64,000 bases of DNA from Allolobophora icterica (GCA_963556255.1 OY744607.1:42968052-43032051); one strand, 5' to 3'; shown: positions 44,474-55,773, numbered from the stretch's first letter. Notes: generated by a model not told the origin, from the sequence alone. Numbers and translations are program-made.

Positions 44474-44657
44474 GCTGATGCAAGTGAGCGATTGAGACAA
44501 CACGGGTTGTCCCATAGTTATCCACATCCAGTTCTGTTGACTGAAACTCGTTCTTGTCCTCTGGTTCGTCCCACTCCCCCGCCCAAGTCTGCTGCCTGGA
44601 AAGAAGTCCGCTACTGGAAGAAGAAAAACCCGACTATAGCTTCCGCAGAACCAGTTG
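44474..44657 (+). CDS. ADGB: ADGB exon 14 (residues 480-540)
   Basis: Strongly conserved ADERLR-type block here ADASERLRQHGLSHSYPHP, then VLLTETRSCPLVRP and a PPPKSAAWK segment. Acceptor TTTTTGTAG, donor GTTG|GTTAGA, phase 1. Confidence 0.95.
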
Positions 44658-44939
44658 GTTAGACCACAAGCCTTCTATTCAAATGTTTGCATATTGATAA
44701 ATCTTTTGTTTATAGCTCAGCTTCTAGAGTTTGAATCCTTGTCCATCATTTGAAAGTGAAAATTTACTGCTGAACCTTGAACTAGTAATAAAAGTGAGTG
44801 CATCAGGTGATTTACAGTTGACATCAACCCAGAGTTCCGCCCACCCCACAATCATTCCTCATTAAACAAACAACCTTCCTCTTTATCTGTTTGTCTGACT
44901 GGGGATGCTGCATGCAACTTCTGCCCATATTTGAAATCT

Positions 44940-45045
44940 GTTTTCTTTTGCTGGAGCTTGGACGGAACCTCTACATAGATATCTTCTTAGGGTGCTATAT
45001 AAATGCATGCTCTCAATGAATCAATGAATTAATAAAAATCTGTCA
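44940..45045 (+). mobile_element. LINE tail fragment with (TGAA)n end
   Basis: GGGTGCTATATAAATGCATGCTCTCAATGAATCAATGAATTAATAAA, the shared 3' signature followed by a TGAATCAA-type tail. Confidence 0.55.
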
Positions 45046-45347
45046 GGACTCTGTGATAGGAGATGTAATAAATCATATTTTACTATGATATTTATATTCC
45101 TTCCCTTTTTCTTTCAAGTTTATGTCTCTCCATGTGTTTGTGTGTGTTTGGGTGTTTGTAGATTATTGTTTTAAATATATTTACATCTCTTCTGTAATTG
45201 CACTGTATAAAGTGACAAATACAGTACAATACTATACAGATCTCAGGTTATATTACACCAGGAAACACCACAGTTTATGACTTACATTACATTACATTAG
45301 CAGAAGTTTGTCTATTTAAAATATGCTGATGGTTTTGTGTGAAATAG

Positions 45348-45438
45348 AGCCAGTTCCAGAGAAGCCAATCAAGAGCATTCACCTGCTCTCACCTTTCATC
45401 AACCACAATGTCACTCCTTTAGAGATTCCAGCTGACAC
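45348..45438 (+). CDS. ADGB: ADGB exon 15 (residues 541-570)
   Basis: Encodes KPIKSIHLLSPFINHNVTPL, matching the vertebrate 'SSPFLNYRMTPF' block. Acceptor GTGAAATAG is pyrimidine-poor; donor GACAC|GTAAGC is strong. Confidence 0.9.
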
Positions 45439-46274
45439 GTAAGCATCGATTGCACTTAACATGCATGCTGCTGGCAACGACCCACAATGGATTGTAATCT
45501 CAGGATGTACCACCATGTACACTTCAATTGTTTTAAATGATATTTTCCCATGGTACCCTAAATCTTCACTTTGGAGTCTGATTTATAATGTAGCCTAACA
45601 CACATTCAAACAACACTTTTATCCAATTTTCTCACGTAACCCTTGTCGTACAGTACACACTTTGGGAAACGCTGCTATAGACAGGTAACTAACATATATT
45701 GTTTGTTATATATTATCCACATTTTTCTTACCTGTATTTAGTTAGACCACTATTTAGTTTGTCAGCCTCTCAAGGCCAATCATTTTCTTCATCTAAGCAT
45801 TGTAACAAAACTTCTGTGGCTAAACTGGTTATCAGACAACTATGTGCTGATTGTTTTGCTTACTGATGAAGTGTCTGTTCCTAATGACATTAAGATCGTA
45901 TAGACCAGTGCAGAGATGCATCTGATAGTTTTTTGTGTGAAATAGCACTATATAAATTTTTTATTACAATAAAAAATTACAATTAGCATCATTTTAAGTT
46001 TCTTCCTCTGTTCATAGTTAAGGATACTGCACTAATCATAAATAGATAGTATAATTTCTAATAAATCAATGAATAATATAAATTATAATAAATGAATAAA
46101 TAATTATATATTTTAATAAATATATAAATAGTGTAACTTATAATAAATAACAAATAAAAGTATAAATAATGATAAATAAATAGTATAAATTATAATAAAT
46201 AAATAAATAGTATAATTTATCATAAATAAATAGTCTCAATTATTATAAATTCTGTTACTTTTTTGTCGTTTCAG

Positions 46275-46482
46275 ACACCGTCCAAAGTCTTCTCTTTCAA
46301 GAGGTTCAACTCAAGCAGGTCCAGGACACATGGTTGTCATAGCCGAAAATGAAGATCCATCCAACACAACTGAGGCAAACGTTGGCAGTGCGGGTAAACA
46401 ACCCAAGCAGAAAGAACCACCGAAGGTCGTGGAAGAAACTCCGAAGCCACCGGAAGCCACGTTAAAGCCAGAGAAGCAAGAG
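46275..46482 (+). CDS. ADGB: ADGB exon 16 (residues 571-640)
   Basis: Low-complexity linker rich in Pro, Lys and Glu (KQPKQKEPPKVVEE). Acceptor GTCGTTTCAG; donor GAG|GTCTGA is weak. Phase fits both sides. Confidence 0.85.
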
Positions 46483-46739
46483 GTCTGATGCTGAATGCAT
46501 TTCTTATTGATATTTTTTACAGTTTTGATCACTATAAATATAAGTAAATGCCGCATTGTTAAGATGCGAGGTTGCATAGGGCGGGTTTTTACTATGTGCC
46601 TGATTCATCAAAAGTTTTTGCTTCAGCTGATCTGTCAGTCAGCAATCAGTCATGAATTGATTCCCTGATTGATAGCTTCCAAATGATGTAGTGCTAGAAA
46701 CGTTTTGGTGTCATAATAAGAGCTAAATGTAGAGGTAAA

Positions 46740-46920
46740 CGTAAGGGTAAGGTAAGGTGAGGTAGAGTATGGTAAGTTAAGATACAGGTAAAAGTACAAG
46801 TAAGGATAAGTGTAATGGAAGGGTAAGGTAGGGTGGGGTGTGGTTAGGTAAGTTACAAGTAAAGGTATGAGTAAGGATAAGAGTAATGGGTGAGGTAATG
46901 GTAAAGCTAAGAGTAAGACA
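46740..46920 (+). repeat. Degenerate (GGTAA)n repeat in intron 16
   Basis: GTAAGGTAAGGTGAGG-type units. The many GTAAG strings resemble splice donors but lie in an intron and lead nowhere in frame. Confidence 0.7.
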
Positions 46921-47500
46921 CTTGTTTTATATACGTCTGTAGGACACCTCAGAGATTCGAGTTCAAACGATTATTAGGCTTGGTACAAACATGACCACAG
47001 CAGCCCAGTGACAGGACACTCCAAACTTGCAGTGGTTCTCATTTACCAACCACTGTAGGTTGGAGGGCTGAGTTGGCGCTATAGGGCATGATATTCCATG
47101 AACAGTTGCCACATCCTGGTGCTAACCTGGATCAATTTGCTTAATATCACTGCACCTGCCATTGTCACATCACCAAAACCAAGAGGATAATACTCTACTT
47201 CCAATTGCTGTACATGTAGAAAATATATACAATATTATACATACTATATGTATAAACTGGAGTATGCATGTCATTATATATATTTATTTATATAAACATA
47301 CATATATTATTACACACACATTTTGGTGAAATACTTATAGTTTCATCGTTCACTGCATGTTAACATTTGGCAAGGAAATATGAAGTTTTTGTCTACTGAT
47401 GATTTTATCGATCTTTTGATGATAGAACACTTGGTCTTTAAGCAAGTGGATGGAAGTTTTACTTCTACTCTTACTGTATTGTATGTTGCTTATTTTGCAG

Positions 47501-47557
47501 TCAAAGTCATTAAGAAAATCTCGAACTGATCCACCAAAAGACCTTGTTCCACCAGAA
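47501..47557 (+). CDS. ADGB: ADGB exon 17 (residues 641-659)
   Basis: A 19-codon basic linker (SKSLRKSRTDPPKDLVPPE) between acceptor TTTTGCAG and donor GAA|GTATGA, phase 0. It could be a cassette exon since skipping keeps frame. Confidence 0.75.
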
Positions 47558-47744
47558 GTATGAACACACAACTATTTGTGATTACCAAAGTCATTTCTGA
47601 AATGATCTTTAGGAATTAGTTTTTAATGCAAAGATGATTTTGCTCCAGGTGATTTTGAAGGAAATCAGATAAAATAATGGAAACACAAATAAACAGAATG
47701 CATTAACGACTCAATTGTCATGTTAAACAACATTTCTCTGACCA

Positions 47745-47985
47745 AGTTAGCTACATTGGTAAGAGTGCATGTCCAATGTGCCTCTCTGCATGCAGATTCT
47801 GGTTCGCACTTGGGTAGTGACTTATTTCTGAGATTTGAATCTCAGGCTAGCACGATCTGTGGTACCCATTCAAATGGGCAGCGGTGGTGAAGGATCTCAC
47901 CCATTCAGTTGATTGAAAAATGAACAGGGTCAAGACCATATGGTCACTATATAAAAAACATGTACATTTACATTTTAAATTTGAT
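47745..47985 (+). mobile_element. Dispersed repeat, second SINE-like family
   Basis: Starts AGCTACATTGGTAAGAGTGC and contains GGTTCGCACTTGGG (weak B-box-like) and GATTTGAATCTCAGGCTAGC; ends near GGTCACTATATAAA. Blocks recur inverted at 5925-6265 and 55340-55490. Confidence 0.6.
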
Positions 47986-48076
47986 ACGACAATTGGAGGA
48001 GTGCCTTGTTACCTAATTCTTTTCAGAGCGTCCTGTTAGAAATTCTGCTCGTATATTGCTTGAATATGGTTGACAG

Positions 48077-48200
48077 GTTGCAGCTTCACCCCAGTCTCCA
48101 AAGACAGACAAGCGATTGGCTAGTTCAAAACTGTCCAAGAGAGATACAGTCAGGAATGCAGACAGAGAAAAGACAAGTGACTCTAGGACGGCGTTAGGTA
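48077..48200 (+). CDS. ADGB: ADGB exon 18 (residues 660-700)
   Basis: Ser/Lys/Arg-rich linker. Three donors (exon end 48197, 48200 or 48209) all give phase 1. The one ending at 48200, GGTA|GTAAGAG, is the best match to consensus and is used here. Confidence 0.75.
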
Positions 48201-48462
48201 GTAAGAGTGGTAAATATTGGCGTTTTATATTTTCTTATATCTTATGTGCAGTGTTGCATATGTCAACGTATGTGCTAAGTTCTTAACTGAGCAGAGTGCA
48301 TATTGATCAATATAGTGCTTAAGTGCTAGATTGTTCTAAAGTATTTTGTGCCATTTTGTGCGAAGTGCCTACTGAGCAAACTGCCCGATTGTGCTAAGTG
48401 CTTAAAGTGATGCCATGGAATGAAAGTTTCTGTATACAATGCGAGACAATTGCTTTCTTCAG

Positions 48463-48619
48463 TGGTAGAAGATCTTCCCGCACCAGCAGCCACAGACCAG
48501 GCAGCTGCGGCAGCAGGACAGGATCCAGGAACCGAGGTAACATCTGATGCTCAGAATCAAGCAACCGATCTTAAGACAGACCTCTGGATGGATTTTGATG
48601 TCCTCTACAAATGTTTCAA
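48463..48619 (+). CDS. ADGB: ADGB exon 19 (residues 701-752)
   Basis: Ala/Gln-rich start, then the conserved DLWMDFDVLYKCF (compare vertebrate WLDFEDFCVCF). This begins the second beta-rich calpain-type region. Acceptor TTTCTTCAG, donor TTCAA|GTGAGA. Confidence 0.95.
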
Positions 48620-49257
48620 GTGAGATCTTCGTTCACTGTCATTTGCATTTTATCATCATGATCATCATCTCCATCCATAGGCTGAACACTTTAACGACGA
48701 GCTGCTTTGGTTTCTTAATCATGTTGTACACTCTCGTCGTTAAAGGATTAAACCCCATAGATGCCCACTGTACATCTAGCAGGGGTGGCTCAGTGACCGA
48801 GCAGCTAATGCCCAGCTTTCAATTCATTCATTCACTCACTCGTCTGTTCATTCATTCACTCATTCATTCGTTTGTTCATTCAATCACTTACTGTCCAGGT
48901 AGTTGATTAAGCATGTCATCATGTTTTGCATGGATTATTACCACCTATATAGAACACTGGATATACGTTGCGGCCAAGAACTCACAGTCGGACATTACCT
49001 AAGGCCGATGGTCAAATGAGAAAGACTTTTTTTTATTAGGATGCTATATATGTTCTAAATGTTTTAATTGTCTGACATGTATGTAAACCAGAGTGCGTTA
49101 TGTCAACTGGTCAAATAAAGAATATACTTACTTTACATATTGTTTAGTGTTTTCTAAACGAAAGTTATTTGAAGTTTTACCTTCACATAAGTCATAAGAG
49201 ACATGGTCAGCAACAAATTAAAATTACATGTGAGGGTATTTTTTGTGCATTTTTCAG

Positions 49258-49315
49258 AACACTGTATATTTATCACAAGCCTTCGACCTACCCACACAAT
49301 TACCCGGATGTCAGG
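49258..49315 (+). CDS. ADGB: ADGB exon 20 (residues 753-772)
   Basis: Encodes TLYIYHKPSTYPHNYPDV, equivalent to vertebrate 'IYIFHKPSSY'. Acceptor ATTTTTCAG; donor AGG|GTGAGA, phase 0. Confidence 0.93.
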
Positions 49316-49374
49316 GTGAGAACGTGTTTGATAGGCACTACTTAAATTCCAAGATAGTTACCGGTACATCAATA

Positions 49375-49565
49375 CATGCATACATACATACATATTATAC
49401 ACATTGGACATGTACATACACTCATGCACACACATACATCCATCTACACATACACATACATGCATAATGATACATTTATACCTATGCCAAATAGATGCAT
49501 ACATGTATATACACATACATAAATACACACTTGCATTTTAGTTACATACATACATACATGTATGC
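49375..49565. repeat. Degenerate (CATA)n in intron 20
   Basis: ACATACATACACTCATGCAC-type tetranucleotides. Confidence 0.8.
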
Positions 49566-49904
49566 TTGGACGCTTGCACATTTTTGTGGTGAATTTGGAT
49601 GGTGTCACAGTGTTATTTCGATGGTCACTGACATTTGATAGCCACGACATTTGACATACACATGAATGAATATGAATGAATAAATGGCTATGGCTCGTAT
49701 GTTTTCTAAATGGTTCTTTATTTCCTTCTACTGCAGTCCATTAAAGAGAATATTCCCACCCATCATCATGAGCTAACTGTATGGATGAGATGAGATGGTG
49801 TGAATGATATCATCGCTTCAGGTGGTCTCTGGTAAACTGACAGTTGCAGTGTTTGTAGACTGTGTGTGCATGTTTGTGTGAACAGGTGTGTTTTTGTACC
49901 AGGT

Positions 49905-50095
49905 ACATATGTATGTATGTATGTATGTATGTATATGTGTGTGCGTGTGTGTGCATTTATGTTTGTATATGGGTGTTTTTGATGTGTGTTTTTGTAGTGT
50001 GCATATATGTATGTGTGTTTAAATGTGTGTGTATGTGTGCCTGTATGTGTTTATGTATTATGTATGTATGTATGTATGTATGCATGCATGCATGT
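49905..50095. repeat. Degenerate (GTAT/GTGT)n in intron 20
   Basis: TATGTATGTATGTGTGTG-type repeats. The 96-aa Cys/Val ORF here is an artefact. Confidence 0.85.
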
Positions 50096-50275
50096 TGTGT
50101 ATTACTGCATATTGTGTTTACTGTTATCTGCTGTTTGTGTTTGGAACAATAAATGAATGGTTATATTGACAGGTGAAATAAATGGTAAATGTAGTAACAA
50201 TGGTGATTGTTTATGACAAAGGCTCCTGCTTTTGATTAGCTGATCACTCGTAGTTTGTAATCTTTTCTCAAACAG

Positions 50276-50362
50276 GCAGCGTCTCAGTTGACGTCAACAT
50301 CAGAGAGAACTGACAAAAGCAAAGTGGAAAAGAAATCACAACCAAGCGCCAACACAGCCATA
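50276..50362 (+). CDS. ADGB: ADGB exon 21 (residues 773-801)
   Basis: Polar linker of 29 codons (AASQLTSTSERTDKSKVEKK), phase 0 at both ends. Acceptor CTCAAACAG, donor ATA|GTATGC. A minisatellite starts 40 bp downstream. Confidence 0.8.
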
Positions 50363-50401
50363 GTATGCTACCATTTCTAGTCCTTCACGAAAATGTTTCG
50401 G

Positions 50402-50652
50402 TAGTAATCATGACAACCAGTATGTGCCATGGTATTAGTCTTGACAACCGGTATGTGCTGTGGTGGTTGTCATGACAACCGGTATGTGCTGTTTTTGGTA
50501 GTCATGACAACCAATATGTGCTATGGTGGTTGTCATGACAACCGGTATGTGCTGTTATTGGTAGTTATGACAACCACTATGTGCCATGGTGGTAGTTATG
50601 ACATCTGGTATGTGATGTTGTGGTAGTCATGACGGCCGGTATGCGCTGTGAC
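50402..50652 (+). repeat. About 36-bp minisatellite in intron 21
   Basis: About seven diverged units built on GTCATGACAACCGGTATGTG plus CTGTGGTGGTA. It starts 40 bp after exon 21. Confidence 0.9.
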
Positions 50653-50979
50653 ACAAGTTGGGTTCGAGCATACACGCCGATTTTTTAGCTCCAACCCCAT
50701 TTATTGATACATTAAGGTTGTTAACATGGTGCTATAGAAGTCGTCATATCAGAACGCCTCTGATTAGATTCCTGTAGTGATGCTATATAAATTTGTTTCA
50801 AGTGCTATGTATCTGAACATTTTTATAGCACCTTTTAAAGACGTCTCGAAAGTGCTGAGCTGTTTTGCAACTCAACTATTGTTGTATAACGTGAACACTT
50901 AAGCTGAAATGTTTAATTAATTTGATTAATTTTTAGGTATGGCTATGATTATGTGGTCTTTTCTGTTGTGTTCTTACAG

Positions 50980-51019
50980 CCTGGTCCAATGGAAGACAAG
51001 TCTAACACGAATTTTCTCT
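50980..51019 (+). CDS. ADGB: ADGB exon 22 (residues 802-814)
   Basis: A 40-nt micro-exon (PGPMEDKSNTNFL + 1 nt). Joining T to the next exon gives NFLFVDSLQPIE, matching vertebrate 'YYLFVDSLKPIE', which confirms the weak donor T|GTATCC. Confidence 0.88.
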
Positions 51020-51534
51020 GTATCCTTCGATATTTCCAGATATATCCATAGTTTTTCTTGTTTAAAGATGACTTTTTAAAAATGTCTTAACAGTTGACCT
51101 TTATTGCATTTCCAACTGGTAATTTAATGTTCTCTTTTTCACGAAGTGTACGCTCAAGTGTAAACACTTCAGAGGTGCATTGAGTATCAGTATTTGGCTT
51201 TTTGCGAGACTTAAAGTCTGATAACTTGAGACTGTGACCAGATTTTTGTAGCTTATGGTAATCAGAAAACTTCTATTGCACCTTGTCAGAACCTTCTAAA
51301 GCTTGCTTTTTGTTTTTTTGGGTGGTTCGGCCTAGAAACTTACCTGTTTCACACCTTTCTGTTTTGAGCCATATAATATGTGTGTTGTTTGCAGAATTTC
51401 GAGGCATTGTTTTTAAACCGTCTTTGGACAGGCAATGATCTAGTAAAAGAATAAATGAATGAGTGAATGAATGAATAAATATATGAGTGAATGAATCAAT
51501 CAATTTTTATGGTATCCTTAACCCTAATTCTCAG

Positions 51535-51783
51535 TTGTTGACAGTCTTCAGCCAATCGAAATTGTTGTCTCTTACTCTGTGATCTCTCACTGGAATGACG
51601 GCAGCCAATACACGCAGCCAAAGGATGAGCTTAAGGTGGCAGTTGCGGGGACAGGAGTGCCTTCCTCGGCAGCCAAGCCGGGTAAAGAGAAAAGTGATCG
51701 TGAGTCTAAAGCAGGAGATGCTTCGATGTCAGTCTCTGAATCTTCGGTGACTGGAGATGCGGGACAGACCGTTCAGACTGTTG
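51535..51783 (+). CDS. ADGB: ADGB exon 23 (residues 815-897)
   Basis: Starts FVDSLQPIEIVVSYSVISHW and continues into a Ser/Lys/Asp linker (KPGKEKSDRESKAGD). Acceptor AATTCTCAG; donor TTG|GTTGGT, phase 1. Confidence 0.93.
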
Positions 51784-51954
51784 GTTGGTGTTTTTCTGCA
51801 TTGTTATTTTCCCCTGAAGGCTGAACATTACTTGTGTGTATGCAATGTGACATTTGCCGATTATATGATGCCTTTATGTTCTCTACAAGTTATATTTGGA
51901 TGCGCTGTCTGTTATATTTGCTCGTGTTATGATATATTTTAAATTATAATTAGT

Positions 51955-52215
51955 AACTTCTATTGTGCCGATGTCTAATGCACAAGGCATCAACCGATGG
52001 CATACCACAATCAAGTCGTAATCAGGTCATAGTCCAGAAGATCAGTTCGTAAGACAGAGAGGCAGCCTATGGTGGATAAGCAGTTTGAAAGAGGCAAGTT
52101 TAAGTTGAGAAAGAAATGTCACAAGCGATTGAGAAGAGTGCACAGACGCAAGGAGAGAGTTCCAAAAAGTAGTCCAGCAACTGAAAGGTTCATTAACCAA
52201 GAGCAGGTCTTGATT
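51955..52215 (-). mobile_element. LINE 3' end, second tail type
   Basis: On minus, the end of an ORF (TTFWNSLLASVHSSQSLVTF, SQLKLASF) is followed by a tail with CATCGGTTGATGCCTTGTGC and AATAGAAGTTACTAATTA. Tail blocks recur at 54640-54700 and 60935-60990 (plus) and near 44262-44310 (minus). Confidence 0.6.
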
Positions 52216-52722
52216 TAGGTATGACCAGAGAAAGATAATCTGATGACTTTATTGAATAATGTTTAAGGAATAAGAACTGATTTTAAGTATTGTGACTTCT
52301 ATAGCACCTTTATCAAATGTGTCAGTTCCCTGTGCCATAGTCAGTCTCTTGTGTCATTTTAGTCTCAGCTGAAGAAAGGTTTCCATTTTCCAGTTGGCCT
52401 ATCCACCATAGTCTGCATCTCTGCTCCAGTGGACTGACTTTCTGACTGTGGACTGTTTGTTAGAGTGGTACTATATAAATTATCTTAGTTAAATGAATAA
52501 AATAAATAGATACACGTAAGTGCCTGGTTATGTCGTGGTTTTCAAATGCAATGCTTGCAGTTGCTCTGCGAACTTGATTTCTTGTGCGCATTCTCCGACT
52601 GTTTCTAAACATTTTTCATATACAAGGTTAATAGAGATGAAGTTAGTCTTAGTTTTAAATAGGTGCTATATAAATGCACTGTTGCAGTTACAATTACACT
52701 TTGAATGATGATGATGTTTCAG

Positions 52723-52879
52723 TTGGTGGGAGTGGCGTGGAGGCTGTTCCAAAAGACCCCGTGCCGCCCGGTCTCATTTATGCCGAGACGTATTCGTGGA
52801 AGAGAGTGGTGGCCGGAGAGACAAGTCTTCGCCTTCGAACAACTGGCACACGGGCTGCTCTCTTGACTCTTCCTCCAGG
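52723..52879 (+). CDS. ADGB: ADGB exon 24 (residues 898-949)
   Basis: Encodes PPGLIYAETYSWKRV and LRTTGTRAALLTLPPG, matching vertebrate 'PGLLTAETFSWK'. The donor GG|GTCAGT lies within a 43-bp tandem repeat that copies the exon end and donor downstream (see the minisatellite at 52850-52985). Confidence 0.93.
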
Positions 52880-52985
52880 GTCAGTTGTATTGTATTCCTG
52901 CTATCTTGACCCGTCCTCCGTGGTCAGTTGTATTGTATTGCTGCTTTCTTGACCCTTCCTCCAGGGTCAGTTCTATATAGCAAGG
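52850..52985 (+). repeat. 43-bp tandem repeat spanning the exon 24 / intron 24 junction
   Basis: Three units of TCTTGACYCTTCCTCCAGGGTCAGTTGTATTGTATTGCTGCT. The first unit contains the last coding bases and donor of exon 24; the third keeps an intact CCAGGGTCAGT donor copy; the second has CCGTGGTCAGT. Confidence 0.9.
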
Positions 52986-53300
52986 CCTAAAATAGTGTGT
53001 TTTCACAGACAAAATGTAGTTGCTTGACTAAACTGTGCAGTATGTACTTATGAATTTTTGAGAGATTATTTCAAGTCAACCACGAACAATGCCATTCTTG
53101 TACCTGAAATTTTACTTAGCAGTTCAAGCACAGTTTGACAGTTTTGAGCCAGAGTCTGCAGTTGACATTTCTGAGTATTTTAAGCAATGAATATAGATCT
53201 TTCTAAAGATAATCAAATCATTTCATTCTGTTTTTTAGAATGTTGTTTTTCTGTGTATAAATACAGTGAAATATTTCCATTTATTTGTTTCTGTGTGCAG

Positions 53301-53418
53301 GCGCCATGTATTGCGGTTTTTTATGTCGTCTCCGTTGGGTCATCATCACGTCCATCTCTGCTCTACGACGCACTTCATCTTTGGAGATGAAGAGAAAGTA
53401 ATGGCTGAACTGACAAAG
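53301..53418 (+). CDS. ADGB: ADGB exon 25 (residues 950-989)
   Basis: Encodes RHVLRFFMSSPLGHHHVHLC and HFIFGDEEKVMAEL, matching vertebrate 'GRHMLLF..SPVGHSIHIC..SFVIGDE'. It is the last beta-rich block before the globin. Donor AAG|GTCTGC is weak. Confidence 0.93.
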
Positions 53419-53944
53419 GTCTGCTTTTATGGCTCCTTTCCATTTTAATTTTTAATTTAAATCGAGTTTCATTTTTTTAAAAATAAAATACTGAAACTCC
53501 TAAAAAATAGTCAAATTCACTTTCCTAAATGTATTGAAGGTTGTAGGTATGCAGAAAATATCAGAAATTTTAATGAGCTTGAAGATTAATTGCCTTATTC
53601 TCTCCAGAAATTGTGTTTTTTAAATAAATTTTTATATTTGTAACTCTGCCATGGGAAATAGCAATTTATCTCTTTTTGTAAACCAGTCGCTCTATCAGAA
53701 GCATTCTTTGTGGACTGTTGCTGCATCCAGTTTCTCTTGACATAGATAAACAAAATTGAATCGAATGATGAGTATTGTTTTTGTGTGTGACCTGGTATCT
53801 AATTGGTTTTGAGCAGTTGTCTTGTAATGCAGAGTGTGCAGCTTTGAACCTCCCTTGTGTGTGGACCTAAAGCAAGTCTTTAATGCGCAGTTTCTCATTG
53901 CCGTCGATTGATGCTTTATTATTAGATAGGGTTGCTTGATAAAT

Positions 53945-54002
53945 GCAGAGATACATAAATCAGAATAATAATAATAATAAAAATAATAATAATAATAAAA
54001 AT
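53945..54002. repeat. (AAT)n microsatellite in intron 25
   Basis: AATAATAATAATAAAAATAAT run. Confidence 0.85.
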
Positions 54003-54220
54003 AGTAACAGGAAACAACTGGGGAACTACATTTCTCTATCAGTGCTTATCCGTGCCGTCCAGCACTTCAATACACTTACTTTCCACAGGACCTTTGCCAC
54101 CGAGAATGACTTCAGCAAAGACTAGATATCCCAGCAAAAGATGCTCCCTAATATTTATAACCCTGAGGAATCATTTGTACCTTGGCAAAAAAAATAAAAC
54201 AATAATTTTCTGCTCAACAG

Positions 54221-54391
54221 GAGAGTTGCCGATTCACAGACAGTGCTCTGAAAGGCATTGTATCCCTTGGCCGATGTCTGCAGAACTTTAGTGACCACGA
54301 AAAACAGGGAACGGCCAAGAATGAGTTTATTGCTTGCAACTGTCTGTTTCGCAAAGACAGATCCACTGGTTCCTTGCAGGAACACCACAAG
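54221..54391 (+). CDS. ADGB: ADGB exon 26, globin first part (residues 990-1046)
   Basis: ESCRFTDSALKGIVSLGRCL matches the globin E-helix region of ADGB and is followed by NFSDHEKQGTAKNEFIACNC, the expected F-helix stretch. No histidine stands in the F-helix stretch; the nearest residues are C1028 and C1030. Acceptor TGCTCAACAG, donor AAG|GTATCT, phase 0. Confidence 0.93.
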
Positions 54392-54639
54392 GTATCTACT
54401 TTCTCTTATTTTAGTACAGTTGCCATCTGTCTACACAATAAATAGCGACAAGTAGTATTTTCAAGTGTTTAATGTTATCTTATGTCAGCCATAGCCATTG
54501 ACGTCTCCATCCTCCTTTTTCCAGGCTTGGAACTGGCACTACCAGAGTATGGGCAGAGGAGGAATGACAAAGTGTGTCTGCTGTGGCAAAGTTGATTTCG
54601 GGGATAGCGAATTTGACCTGATTACGGCTTGGTTTTGGT

Positions 54640-54790
54640 GTGCCATCGGTTGATGCCTTGGGCATTAGACACGGGTGCGATAGAAGTTACTAATTACAGA
54701 TGAACATTGAAAACCACTAATAGTGAAGATATCTCAGATGATGAACGTTTATAGCCTCAAGTGCTATATAAATGCTCACATACATGCATA
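54640..54790 (+). mobile_element. LINE tail fragments
   Basis: GGTGTGCCATCGGTTGATGCCTTGGGCATTAGACACGGGTGCGATAGAAGTTACTAATTA, then GTGCTATATAAATGCTCACATACATGC: two terminal signatures in tandem. Confidence 0.5.
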
Positions 54791-55005
54791 AACAAACGGC
54801 TACATACTTAATTAATTGATTTATTAATCGTTAGAATCGGCAGCCCTAAAATAAATAAGTAATATTTATTCTAATTTATGATGATAGATGCGTGCTTTTA
54901 CTAATGATAGTAACATTTTACACAATATTGATAACAATGACAATGGAGCTCTTCACAATTAATAATGGTGTTAATATTTTTTCGTTGTGTCGTGTTCTTG
55001 TTTAG

Positions 55006-55171
55006 GCATACCAAGAGGCACTGTATACGATGCTGAGGACAGTATTTTCGACTCCGGAGTCAATGCAGCTGCTGACCCCAGAGATGAGTTTTGCCTGGAG
55101 GGTGTTCACCTTTGACTGTACCACGAAAAATCCTCTCAACCTTGCTCCCAACTTGACTCCAAGTAGACCCA
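55006..55171 (+). CDS. ADGB: ADGB exon 27, globin G-H part (residues 1047-1101)
   Basis: AYQEALYTMLRTVF (G helix-like), then LLTPEMSFAWRVFTFD (H helix-like), then a proline-rich exit. Acceptor TTGTTTAG, donor CCCA|GTGAGT, phase 1. It contains no histidine. Confidence 0.93.
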
Positions 55172-55339
55172 GTGAGTTAGTTATGGTAACTTTAGTTGTG
55201 CCATAATTGTATAGCCTCATCAGCTACTTCTAGGGTGCTTTGCAACATCGATGCAAGTACTAGGAGTTACGCAGTAAATAGAATTCAATTTTTTTAAAGT
55301 TTAAATATAAATGCGCACTGTTTTCTATAGCCTTCAGTA

Positions 55340-55490
55340 TGGCCTATAAACCCTGCTCATATTTTAATGAATTGATCAGGTGAGATCCTTCACCACCACT
55401 GCCTGTTTCAACAAGTGCCACACCGTTTAAGGTCCCCATGTATGGACCCTGCTACCCTGACATTTAAATCTCTTAAATAACTGCCATTGC
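55340..55490 (-). mobile_element. Dispersed repeat, second SINE-like family, partial
   Basis: AATTGATCAGGTGAGATCCTTCACCACCACTGCC and GACATTTAAATCTCTTAAATAA are inverted relative to 47745-47985. Confidence 0.55.
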
Positions 55491-55773
55491 TAGATGCAAA
55501 CTGGCATCCTCAAGTCCATAAATTCCGTGATGTATGCTGTAACCAATGTGGCAAATATCTACACTTTGACCTACTGAATTAGATGCCGCAAGATTGTCCA
55601 AAATCTGAAGATGAGTTTTGAGGTACAATTCAGGGTAGCCTGTGCATTTGTGGGATTCTGAAATAGCCAGCTGCATGCATCAACACGTCACATACTTTGT
55701 ATAGTTTCTTGTGACAGAGCCAGTTTTTTGTAAACAAAGGATTCCATGTCATTCTTCTTGTTTCCTCTGACAG

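Noticed and set aside
46740..46920. Cluster of strong splice donors (GTAAG)
   Set aside because: A GGTAA-type repeat inside intron 16; no open frame leads into it and exon 16 already ends in correct phase.
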